In this document: positions 1 to 6,678 of the stretch, in pieces
Layout: each line of letters opens with the position of its first letter
Position numbering within the stretch: the stretch's first letter is position 1
Source of the DNA: Flavobacteriaceae bacterium UBA3078
GTDB lineage: Bacteria; Bacteroidota; Bacteroidia; Flavobacteriales; Flavobacteriaceae
Length of the DNA stretch: 12,892 bases
Reading direction: 5' to 3'
Assembly: GCA_002366675.1 (NCBI GenBank)
Contig: DFBO01000074.1
Span: forward strand, 1 to 12,892
Position numbers and translations under genes: made by a program
The notes under the pieces: generated by a model
Databases searched by the model: none
The model's input: only the letters and a program-made list of their open reading frames with translations
What the model was told of the DNA's origin: nothing

Positions 1-58
1 TTTTTTTAAAAAAACTTTAAGATAATTTTCCGAACTTTACGCCTTAACTTATAGTTTC

Positions 59-1249
59 ATGCCAACAATATCAAAAAAGGGGCTTCAAATGCCTCAATCT
101 CCAATAAGAAAATTAGTTCCTTTTGCTGAAGCAGCATACAAACAAGGTAAAACAGTATTCCATTTAAACATTGGTCAGCCAGATATTAAAACTCCAGATT
201 TAGCTCTTGATGCTGTAAAAGTACATTCCTTAGAAATCCTTGCTTATACAAGATCTGAAGGTTCAGACGAGTATCGAACCAAAATAGCTAAATATTATAA
301 AAATCATGAGATTGATGTTACTAAAAACGACATGATAGTAACAACTGGAGGAAGTGAGGCCTTATTATTTGCTTTTGGAACCATCATGGATACAGACGAT
401 GAAGTTATTATACCAGAACCTTTTTATGCTAATTACAATGGGTTTTCAACTGCTTCTGGTATAAACATTGTACCTGTTATTTCAAAGATTGAAGACAATT
501 TTGCACTACCTCCAATTGAGGAATTTGAAAAATTAATCACATCTAAAACTAAAGCTATTTTAATTTGTAACCCAGGAAACCCAACTGGTTATCTTTATTC
601 TAAAGAAGAAATTAAAAAATTAGCAAGTATTGTAAAAAAACATAATCTCTTTTTAATTTCAGATGAAGTATATAGAGAATTTGCTTACGATGGAGCTAAA
701 CACTACTCTATCATGCAAGAAGAAGATATAGCTGAACATGCTATTATGATTGATTCAGTTTCTAAACGTTATAGCATGTGTGGCGCAAGAATTGGTTGTC
801 TTGTTTCAAAAAATAAAGAAGTTATATCTACAGCTTTAAAATTTGCTCAAGCAAGATTAAGCCCTCCTACATTAGCACAAATTGCAAGTGAAGCTGCTTT
901 AGAAACACCACAAAGTTATTTCGATGATGTTATTACCGAATATGTTGAACGTAGAAACATATTAATTTCTGAATTAGAAAAAATTGAAGGCGTTAAAGTT
1001 GCCAAGCCAAAAGGTGCTTTTTATTGTATCGTAGAACTTCCAATTAATAATGCAGATTATTTTGCTCAATGGCTCTTAGAGAATTTCGAAATTGATGGAG
1101 AAACAATTATGGTTGCTCCAGCTGCAGGTTTTTATTCAACTCCTGGAGTTGGGTTAAACCAAATTAGAATTGCATATGTTCTTAAAAAAGAAAGTTTAGT
1201 AAAGGCTGTAAACATATTAAAAGAAGCACTTAAAATATATAAAGATTAG
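59..1249 (+). CDS. PLP-dependent aminotransferase, class I/II (aspartate aminotransferase-like)
   Basis: This is a cytoplasmic fold-type I aminotransferase of 396 residues, the usual length. It should move an amino group between an amino acid and a 2-oxo acid using pyridoxal phosphate. Visible landmarks are LNIGQPD (36-42), the cofactor-phosphate region TTGGSEA (95-101), NPGNPTG (171-177, with N174), SDEVY (201-205, with D202 and Y205 at the cofactor), the Schiff-base lysine K236 in SVSKRYS, R244, and the substrate-carboxylate arginine R370 in NQIRIAY. The first ATG is preferred over the ATG at 89 because the extra N-terminal stretch (KGLQMPQSPIRKL) resembles that of related enzymes. The stop overlaps the murB start by one base, so the two genes are probably cotranscribed. 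Aspartate is a reasonable substrate guess, but the sequence does not settle specificity. Confidence 0.93.
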   Translation: MPTISKKGLQMPQSPIRKLVPFAEAAYKQGKTVFHLNIGQPDIKTPDLALDAVKVHSLEILAYTRSEGSDEYRTKIAKYYKNHEIDVTKNDMIVTTGGSEALLFAFGTIMDTDDEVIIPEPFYANYNGFSTASGINIVPVISKIEDNFALPPIEEFEKLITSKTKAILICNPGNPTGYLYSKEEIKKLASIVKKHNLFLISDEVYREFAYDGAKHYSIMQEEDIAEHAIMIDSVSKRYSMCGARIGCLVSKNKEVISTALKFAQARLSPPTLAQIASEAALETPQSYFDDVITEYVERRNILISELEKIEGVKVAKPKGAFYCIVELPINNADYFAQWLLENFEIDGETIMVAPAAGFYSTPGVGLNQIRIAYVLKKESLVKAVNILKEALKIYKD

Positions 1250-2262
1250 TGCAAATAAAACACAACATATCCTTAAAACCTTATAATACTTTTGGTATTG
1301 ATGTTTTAGCAAAACATTTTGTTTCCATAGAAAGTATTGATGCTCTTAAGCAAGTTCTTTCTTTAGAAAATTATCCTGAAATTTTTATTTTAGGAGGTGG
1401 TAGCAACATGTTACTTACAAAAGATGTAACTGCTCTTGTTCTACATTTAAATTTAAAAGGAATTTCAATAATTTCTGAAGATGAAAATCATGTTATAGCC
1501 CAAGCAAGTGCTGGTGAAAACTGGCATGAATTTGTATGTTGGTGCTTAGAAAATGATTTTGGTGGTCTTGAGAATTTATCTCTAATTCCAGGAAACGTAG
1601 GTACTGCTCCTATTCAAAATATTGGCGCTTATGGTACAGAGTTAAAAGATTCTTTTGTTTCTTGTGAAACACTTCATATTGCATCAAGAACAATTAAAAC
1701 ATTTACTAAAGCAGATTGTAGTTTCGATTATAGAAATTCTATTTTTAAACAAAAAGAAAAAGGCAAATACATTATTTGTAATGTTAGATTTAAACTTTCG
1801 AAGAAAAATCACACATTACATACATCTTATGGCTCAATTTCTGATGAATTGACTAAAATGGAAATTACAAAACCAAGCATACAAGATATCTCTAAAGCTG
1901 TTATACAAATTAGACAAAGCAAGCTCCCAGACCCTAAAAAAATAGGAAATAGTGGTAGTTTTTTCAAAAATCCAGTGATACTTAAACAGGCTTACAATAA
2001 ATTAAAAGAGAATTTTCAAGACATACCTGGATATCCTGTTTCAGACACAGAAATTAAAGTTCCTGCTGGTTGGCTTATTGAAAAAGCTGGCTTTAAAGGA
2101 AAACAATTTGGCAATTATGGCGTTCATAAAAAGCAAGCCTTAGTTTTAGTTAATTATGGAAATGCAAAAGGAACAGATATTTTAAAACTATCTCAATTAA
2201 TCCAAGATACCATTTTACGCGTCTTTAATATTACTATTGAAGCCGAAGTAAATATTCTTTAA
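1249..2262 (+). CDS. murB: UDP-N-acetylmuramate dehydrogenase (UDP-N-acetylenolpyruvoylglucosamine reductase)
   Basis: MurB reduces UDP-GlcNAc-enolpyruvate to UDP-MurNAc with NADPH and FAD, the second committed step of peptidoglycan precursor synthesis, in the cytoplasm. The FAD-binding half shows ILGGGSNMLL (47-56) and IPGNVGTAPIQNIGAYG (113-129). The substrate half shows the YRNSIFK motif (161-167, with R162), GNSGSFFKNP (233-242, with S237 as the expected proton donor) and the C-terminal EAEV, whose E333 is probably the active-site glutamate. The 337-residue length and YRNS loop fit the E. coli-like type I form. It starts with GTG, whose G is the last base of the upstream stop (TAGTG), which suggests translational coupling to the aminotransferase. 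No separate promoter is visible. Confidence 0.96.
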   Translation: MQIKHNISLKPYNTFGIDVLAKHFVSIESIDALKQVLSLENYPEIFILGGGSNMLLTKDVTALVLHLNLKGISIISEDENHVIAQASAGENWHEFVCWCLENDFGGLENLSLIPGNVGTAPIQNIGAYGTELKDSFVSCETLHIASRTIKTFTKADCSFDYRNSIFKQKEKGKYIICNVRFKLSKKNHTLHTSYGSISDELTKMEITKPSIQDISKAVIQIRQSKLPDPKKIGNSGSFFKNPVILKQAYNKLKENFQDIPGYPVSDTEIKVPAGWLIEKAGFKGKQFGNYGVHKKQALVLVNYGNAKGTDILKLSQLIQDTILRVFNITIEAEVNIL

Positions 2263-2277
2263 TTAAAAAGAAATCTC

Positions 2278-2285
2278 TAACTTTG
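2278..2285 (+). promoter_or_regulatory. Promoter -7 box for the sigma/anti-sigma operon
   Basis: TAACTTTG matches the Bacteroidota -7 consensus TAnnTTTG exactly. The matching -33 element is poor: TTTA at 2258-2261 with a 16-base spacer is the closest. Transcription would begin near 2292, leaving a leader of about 43 bases before the TTG start at 2335. The motif match is seen directly; promoter activity is inferred. Confidence 0.6.
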
Positions 2286-2302
2286 ATATAATATTTAATT
2301 CA

Positions 2303-2314
2303 ATAGATATCTAT
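2303..2314. repeat. 12-bp perfect palindrome in the sigma-gene leader
   Basis: ATAGATATCTAT is its own reverse complement. It lies between the predicted transcription start (near 2292) and the TTG start codon at 2335, where an operator could sit. In DNA this AT-rich a chance palindrome is quite possible, and no regulator is identified. Confidence 0.3.
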
Positions 2315-2334
2315 AAACCAATAACTTTCAAACC

Positions 2335-2868
2335 TTGACTACACCAATCGAAAAGGAAATAGTAGGGCTACTTCAAAAAGGAGATAAAAAAGCCATTACT
2401 CTGTTATATGAAAACTATGCAGACACACTTTTTGGTGTTATTTTAAAAATTTTAAACAATGAAGAACTAGCACAAGATGCACTTCAAGAGACCTTTATAA
2501 AAGTCTGGAAAAAAGCCAAATCTTATAATGCAGACAAAGCTAAACTTTTTACTTGGTTATATAGAATTGCATACAATACTGCTATCGATAAAGTACGGTC
2601 TCAATCAAATAAAGATAGTAAGGAAGTCCAAATTGAAGCTTCAAACGTATATAAGTTAACATCGAAAGGTTTAAACCAAGATGTTATGGATATTAAAACC
2701 CATCTAAAATCAATAGATAAAAAATATCAAATTGTTATTAATGCTCTCTTTTTTGAAGGTATGACACAACAAGAAGCAAGTGATGAACTAGAAATTCCAC
2801 TTGGAACAATTAAATCAAGATTAAAAATAGGATTACGTGAATTGAGAAAAATTTATGATCCTAAATAA
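2335..2868 (+). CDS. RNA polymerase sigma factor, ECF subfamily
   Basis: This is a 177-residue ECF sigma factor that should direct RNA polymerase to a specific promoter set. Region 2 spans about 20-90, with the core-binding and -10 recognition helices around ELAQDALQETFIKVWKKA and LFTWLYRIAYNTAIDKVR. Region 4 spans about 120-172, with a helix-turn-helix at about 142-163 (GMTQQEASDELEIPLGTIKSRL region). The start must be the TTG at 2335: an in-frame TAA lies at 2314, no ATG or GTG lies between, and any later ATG would remove region 2. The gene is followed 8 bases later by its likely anti-sigma factor, so activity is probably controlled by membrane sequestration. The signal and regulon cannot be read from the sequence. 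Confidence 0.93.
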   Translation: MTTPIEKEIVGLLQKGDKKAITLLYENYADTLFGVILKILNNEELAQDALQETFIKVWKKAKSYNADKAKLFTWLYRIAYNTAIDKVRSQSNKDSKEVQIEASNVYKLTSKGLNQDVMDIKTHLKSIDKKYQIVINALFFEGMTQQEASDELEIPLGTIKSRLKIGLRELRKIYDPK

Positions 2869-2876
2869 AACAAGTC

Positions 2877-3674
2877 ATGAATGATAAAATAACTACATTT
2901 TTAAATTCTGACCTATTAGAAAAATATCTTATAGGTAAAACAACTTCTGTTGAAACAGAAAAAGTTGAAACTTACATTTCAAAATATCCAGAAGTACAGA
3001 ATGCATACAACACTTTACAAACTAATTTAGAAATAGTTTCTAGAAAGAATGCTGTTGAAGCTCCTAAAGACATCTTAAACAACATCTTAGATGCACTTGA
3101 TGAAACACCTGTTATATCTTTAAAGTCAAACAATAGAATAAAAAAATGGTATCAATTTAGTGTTGCTGCAAGTATAGCTGCTCTAATTTTTGCTGGAAGT
3201 TCATTTGTTTTCTATATGCAGAATCAAAGTTTGAAAACTGAAAATCAGAAAATTGTTGATGAAATTTATGATTTAAGAGGTGATATTACTTCAAATAACG
3301 GTAAGCTTGATGATATCATGCAACAATTTAAGCAGCTTAATAATCCTGAAACTGAAAAGTATATTATTAAAGGAAACTATAGAGCCAAAAACTTAAAAAC
3401 AGTTGCTTATATCAATCCTAAAGACAAAACCTCAATGATTGATGTGGTATCATTACCACAACTTCCAGAAGAACAATGTTACCAGATTTGGGCAGAAGTT
3501 CAAGACAGGATGGTTAGTCTAGGTATTTTAAGCGAAACAGATAGAGAGTTAAAGCAAATTCCTTATACTGAAAATGCTTTAGGTTTAAGTATTACAATAG
3601 AACCAAAAGGTGGTAATAACACCGCATCAAAAGAGAATTCTGTGGCTGAAGTAACACTACAACAGCACAATTAA
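2877..3674 (+). CDS. Membrane anti-sigma factor, RskA/anti-sigma-K type
   Basis: This 265-residue single-pass membrane protein should hold the preceding ECF sigma factor inactive. The N-terminal cytoplasmic part (1-90) is helical and begins with an LLEKYLIGKTT segment typical of anti-sigma N-termini. A membrane helix lies at about 92-114 (VAASIAALIFAGSSFVFYM), and a coiled-coil-like stretch at 115-155. The C-terminal periplasmic part (about 160-263) matches the anti-sigma-K pattern, with YQIWAEV, a G-L turn, and LSITIEPKGG followed by an EVTL strand. The N-terminal part has no cysteine (the only one is C201), so it is not a zinc-binding ZAS domain. It shares an operon with the sigma gene, separated by 8 bases, and ends just before a strong hairpin terminator. 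Function is inferred from domain pattern and position. Confidence 0.88.
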   Translation: MNDKITTFLNSDLLEKYLIGKTTSVETEKVETYISKYPEVQNAYNTLQTNLEIVSRKNAVEAPKDILNNILDALDETPVISLKSNNRIKKWYQFSVAASIAALIFAGSSFVFYMQNQSLKTENQKIVDEIYDLRGDITSNNGKLDDIMQQFKQLNNPETEKYIIKGNYRAKNLKTVAYINPKDKTSMIDVVSLPQLPEEQCYQIWAEVQDRMVSLGILSETDRELKQIPYTENALGLSITIEPKGGNNTASKENSVAEVTLQQHN

Positions 3675-3696
3675 ATAATTAAATAATCTTATTATT

Positions 3697-3735
3697 TTAA
3701 AGCCTCACTTATAACTTTATAAAGTGAGGCTTTAA
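3697..3735 (+). terminator. Hairpin terminator after the anti-sigma gene
   Basis: A perfect 14-bp stem pairs TTAAAGCCTCACTT (3697-3710) with AAGTGAGGCTTTAA (3722-3735) around an 11-base loop. It lies 22 bases after the anti-sigma stop. The run of T after the stem is short and mixed (TATTTG), so the hairpin itself, with its GCCTCAC core and A/T flanks, is the main evidence. Confidence 0.8.
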
Positions 3736-3737
3736 TA

Positions 3738-3767
3738 TTTGTAATTCGTTTAAAAATCATAACTTTG
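3738..3767 (+). promoter_or_regulatory. Promoter for the small membrane protein / glycosyltransferase / sigma operon
   Basis: A -33 box TTTG (3738-3741) and a -7 box TAACTTTG (3760-3767) are separated by 18 bases, a near-ideal Bacteroidota promoter. Transcription would start near 3774, with a leader of about 55 bases before the ATG at 3829. The -33 box begins three bases after the terminator stem of the previous operon. Confidence 0.7.
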
Positions 3768-3828
3768 TAAAATATTATCTGATTCTATTCAGAGTTAAAA
3801 AACACTCTCAAAAAACAAATATAATTTA

Positions 3829-4032
3829 ATGAAATTACTACTTATTACATTAGTTTTATTAAGTCTAGCAATAGCTGGCATTGCCATTAAGCTTTGGGCA
3901 AAAAAAGATGGTGAATTTGCAGGCACTTGTGCAAGTCAAAACCCAATGCTTAACAAAGATGGAGAATCTTGTGGTTTTTGTGGGAAATCACCAGACCAAT
4001 TTAGTGATTGTAACGAACCTAAACACTCTTAA
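3829..4032 (+). CDS. Small four-cysteine membrane protein of unknown function
   Basis: This 67-residue protein begins with a hydrophobic helix (about 2-23, LLLITLVLLSLAIAGIAIKLW), followed by a lysine pair and a short polar tail. The tail holds four cysteines, C34, C48, C51 and C61, spaced CX13CX2CX9C, with a CGFC motif and a GTCAS start. The helix could be an uncleaved anchor; no lipobox is visible. I recall similar small proteins in flavobacteria annotated only as membrane or secreted protein. The cysteines could bind a metal or iron-sulfur group, or be redox-active through CGFC, but this is inference. It is the first gene of an operon, 6 bases before a glycosyltransferase, and has its own strong-looking promoter, which argues for a real gene. 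Confidence 0.8.
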   Translation: MKLLLITLVLLSLAIAGIAIKLWAKKDGEFAGTCASQNPMLNKDGESCGFCGKSPDQFSDCNEPKHS

Positions 4033-4038
4033 TATTTC

Positions 4039-5151
4039 ATGATTTTACTTGATTTTGTATTCTACACTTTTCTGGTAGTAGTATGTATTCAAGTATCTTA
4101 CTTTATTCTAGTTTTTGGAAAATTCTCTAGCCTAAAAGAGAAGATTGAACCAAATAACAACCTTCCTGTTTCAGTTCTAATTTGTGCAAAAAACGAAGCT
4201 GAAAATTTAAAAACATTCTTACCTTCTATTGTTAATCAAGATTACCCTAACTTTCAAATTGTATTAATTAATGATGCTTCTTATGATAACACATTAGAAG
4301 TCATGGAGGAATATGCCAATAATTACAATCATGTTAAGGTAGTAAATGTAGAAAATAACGAAAAATTTTGGGCTAATAAGAAATATGCTTTAACCTTAGG
4401 TATCAAAGTAGCAAAGCACAATTTTTTATTATTTACAGATGCAGATTGTCATCCAGTTTCTAAAAATTGGATTTCAGAAATGAGTGCAGGTTTTAATAAC
4501 AACAAAACCATAGTTTTAGGTTATGGAGCATACTCTAAAATTAAAAATTCTTTTCTAAATAAATTAATACGTTTCGAAACATTTTTAACAGCTTTACAAT
4601 ATGTCTCATTTGCAAAAATAGGCATGCCATATATGGGAGTTGGTAGAAATCTAGCTTATAAAAAAGAAGAGTTTTTTAAAGCTAATGGCTTTATGAACCA
4701 CATGAATATTCGTTCTGGTGATGATGATTTATTTATAAACCAAATAGCAACACAGTATAATACCGAAATCTGCTTAACTAAAGATAGTTTTACAGAATCG
4801 GTTCCAAAAACCAAATTCAAAGATTGGATAAATCAAAAAAGGCGTCATATTACCACAGCAAACCATTATAAAACTGAACATAAATATATTTTAGCCTTAT
4901 TTTATGTTTCGCAATTACTGTTTTGGATCTTGTCAATAACCTTAATAGCAACATTGTTTAAGTGGAAAGTGGTCGTTTGTTTTATTATAATAAGGTTTAC
5001 CACTCAGTTTACTATCTACATAAAAGCTTCCAATAAACTGGATGAAAAAGATTTAATTCCTTTCATTCCAATATTAGAACTTTTTTTAATTGGTACGCAA
5101 TTAAGTATATTTATATCTAATATAATCTCTAAACCTAAACATTGGAAATAG
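4039..5151 (+). CDS. Membrane glycosyltransferase, family 2
   Basis: This 370-residue integral membrane GT2 enzyme should transfer a sugar from a nucleotide sugar on the cytoplasmic face. An N-terminal membrane helix (about 4-27) precedes the GT-A catalytic domain, which shows SVLICAKNEAENL (45-57), QIVLINDASYDNT (73-85), the metal-binding DAD (134-136), the acceptor-side SGDDDLF (226-232, likely catalytic base) and QKRRH (266-270), a variant of the QxxRW motif with His for Trp. Three more hydrophobic segments follow at about 283-305, 308-328 and 340-360. The layout is that of processive-type or lipid-linked GT2 enzymes, but donor and acceptor are not evident. Its last 10 bases overlap the start of the next sigma gene. 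Confidence 0.9.
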   Translation: MILLDFVFYTFLVVVCIQVSYFILVFGKFSSLKEKIEPNNNLPVSVLICAKNEAENLKTFLPSIVNQDYPNFQIVLINDASYDNTLEVMEEYANNYNHVKVVNVENNEKFWANKKYALTLGIKVAKHNFLLFTDADCHPVSKNWISEMSAGFNNNKTIVLGYGAYSKIKNSFLNKLIRFETFLTALQYVSFAKIGMPYMGVGRNLAYKKEEFFKANGFMNHMNIRSGDDDLFINQIATQYNTEICLTKDSFTESVPKTKFKDWINQKRRHITTANHYKTEHKYILALFYVSQLLFWILSITLIATLFKWKVVVCFIIIRFTTQFTIYIKASNKLDEKDLIPFIPILELFLIGTQLSIFISNIISKPKHWK

Positions 5152-5693
5152 AAGAAGCGATCAAAAAAGCTAAAAACAATGACCAAAAAGCATTTAATTT
5201 CTTATTAGACACCTATTGGGATTATGTTTATGGTTTTCAAATAAAACGAATAGAAAATGAAAGTGATGCAGAAGATATAACCATTCAAGCATTCTCTAAA
5301 GCTTTTGATAAAATACATACCTTCGATGAAAAATACACCTTTAAAACATGGCTAATTACCATTTCTAAAAACATTCATATTGATTTAATTAGAAAAGAGA
5401 AACACAAACCTTCGCAATCTATTTCAAAAGATGATGAAGATACTTTTCATCAAATTTTAGACGAAAGCCCTTCAGCTGAAGACAAATTAATTACAGAGCA
5501 AAATTTAGCAAAATTGCTTAGAGACATAAAAAAACTAAAACCTCATTATCAGGAAGTCATTAATTTAAGATACTTTCAAGAATTAAGCTATAAAGACATT
5601 TCTAAAGAGTTAAACGAACCTATTAATAATGTGAAGGTTAAATTATTACGAGCAAAAAAACTTCTTGCCGAAATAATTAAAAACAGATCTTAA
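5142..5693 (+). CDS. RNA polymerase sigma factor, ECF subfamily (no adjacent anti-sigma gene)
   Basis: This is a 183-residue ECF sigma factor. Region 2 covers about 16-87, with DAEDITIQAFSKAFDKI and TFKTWLITISKNIHIDLIR. Region 4 covers about 124-178, with a helix-turn-helix at about 148-169 (LSYKDISKELNEPINNVKVK). The start is TTG inside the end of the glycosyltransferase gene: an in-frame TAA at 5136 closes the frame two codons upstream, and later ATGs are too far in. The 10-base overlap suggests translational coupling to the glycosyltransferase. Unlike the sigma gene at 2335 it is not followed by an anti-sigma gene; lipA comes next with its own promoter. Control may be by transcription level or by an unlinked or unrecognised partner. 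Confidence 0.91.
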   Translation: MEIEEAIKKAKNNDQKAFNFLLDTYWDYVYGFQIKRIENESDAEDITIQAFSKAFDKIHTFDEKYTFKTWLITISKNIHIDLIRKEKHKPSQSISKDDEDTFHQILDESPSAEDKLITEQNLAKLLRDIKKLKPHYQEVINLRYFQELSYKDISKELNEPINNVKVKLLRAKKLLAEIIKNRS

Positions 5694-5762
5694 TAAGTAT
5701 TGCTTTTTAGGCCTTCAATACCTTTCATCATTTTTAAAAATCTTAAAGTTATAGTCACATTT

Positions 5763-5778
5763 TACTTTTGTATCTTTG
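5763..5778 (+). promoter_or_regulatory. Two abutting -7 promoter boxes before lipA
   Basis: TACTTTTG (5763-5770) and TATCTTTG (5771-5778) both match TAnnTTTG and sit end to end. No clear TTTG -33 box lies at the usual distance for either. The second box would start transcription near 5785, only about 15 bases before the lipA ATG. The preceding gap from 5694 holds no gene. Confidence 0.6.
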
Positions 5779-5799
5779 TATCACAAAATTTACTAGTAA

Positions 5800-6678
5800 A
5801 TGGATACTAAAACAGCTTCAAATATATTACCAGCAAGAGAAGCTAAACCAAAATGGTTACGTGTAAAATTGCCAACTGGCAAGAAGTATACAGAACTTCG
5901 TGGTTTGGTAGATAAATACAAGTTAAACACCATTTGTACTTCTGGTAGTTGCCCAAATATGGGAGAATGCTGGGGAGAAGGTACTGCAACCTTTATGATT
6001 CTTGGAAATATATGCACGCGTTCCTGTGGTTTTTGTGGTGTAAAAACAGGAAGACCAGAAACTGTAGATTGGGATGAACCTGAAAAAGTAGCTCGCTCAA
6101 TAAAAATAATGAAAATAAAACATGCAGTTTTAACTAGTGTTGACAGAGATGATTTAAAAGATATGGGAAGCATCATGTGGGCTGAAACAGTAAAAGCAGT
6201 TCGTAGAATGAACCCAGAAACAACTCTAGAAACACTTATTCCAGATTTTCAAGGTATTGAACAACATATAGACAGAATTATTGAAGTCGCTCCAGAAGTA
6301 GTTTCGCATAATATTGAAACAGTTAGACGTTTAACAAGAGACGTAAGAATTCAAGCTAAATACGATAGAAGTTTAGGTGTTTTAAAATATCTTAAAGAAC
6401 AAGGTCAAAGACGTACAAAATCTGGAATCATGTTAGGCCTTGGTGAAACACGTGAGGAAGTTATTACGACACTTCATGATCTTAGAGATAATAATGTTGA
6501 TGTAGTTACTATTGGTCAATATTTACAACCAAGTAAAAAACATTTGCCTGTAAAACAATTTATTTTGCCAGATCAATTTGATGAATACAAACAAATTGGA
6601 CTAGATTTAGGATTTAGACATGTTGAAAGTAGTGCCTTGGTAAGATCCTCATACAAAGCTCAAAAACACATCAATTAA
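5800..6678 (+). CDS. lipA: Lipoyl synthase (radical SAM)
   Basis: LipA inserts two sulfur atoms into protein-bound octanoyl groups to make lipoyl cofactor for 2-oxoacid dehydrogenases and the glycine cleavage system. The 292-residue protein has both iron-sulfur sites. The auxiliary cluster motif is CX4CX5C (C46, C51, C57 in CTSGSCPNMGEC), with its serine ligand in the C-terminal RSS motif (282-284). The radical SAM cluster motif is CX3CX2C (C72, C76, C79 in CTRSCGFC). The N-terminal KPKWLRVKLPTG segment and SGIMLGLGET (later half) are also typical. All expected catalytic residues are present, so it should be active. The stop overlaps the start of the GAPDH gene (TAATG), implying one transcript and coupled translation. 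Confidence 0.97.
   Translation: MDTKTASNILPAREAKPKWLRVKLPTGKKYTELRGLVDKYKLNTICTSGSCPNMGECWGEGTATFMILGNICTRSCGFCGVKTGRPETVDWDEPEKVARSIKIMKIKHAVLTSVDRDDLKDMGSIMWAETVKAVRRMNPETTLETLIPDFQGIEQHIDRIIEVAPEVVSHNIETVRRLTRDVRIQAKYDRSLGVLKYLKEQGQRRTKSGIMLGLGETREEVITTLHDLRDNNVDVVTIGQYLQPSKKHLPVKQFILPDQFDEYKQIGLDLGFRHVESSALVRSSYKAQKHIN

Noticed and set aside
1..58. Possible promoter before the aminotransferase (GAACTTTA near 32-39)
   Set aside because: It misses two positions of TAnnTTTG (the T at position 1 and the final G) and no TTTG -33 box fits within the window. The stretch holds no other clear feature.
1655..1852. Second-frame open stretch inside murB
   Set aside because: It overlaps the conserved YRNS region of MurB in another frame and has low-complexity, unrecognisable content.
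3791..3818. Short AGAGT/ACTCT stem in the leader of the small membrane protein
   Set aside because: A 5-bp stem with an A-rich loop is expected by chance; no riboswitch-like structure is visible.
5697..5721. Inverted repeat GTATTG / CAATAC after the second sigma gene
   Set aside because: The stem is only 6 bp with a 13-base loop and no T tract directly after it; too weak to call a terminator.
5793..6176. Open frame of 127 codons on the minus strand
   Set aside because: It lies antisense to lipA, whose full set of catalytic motifs shows which strand codes. No recognisable protein features.
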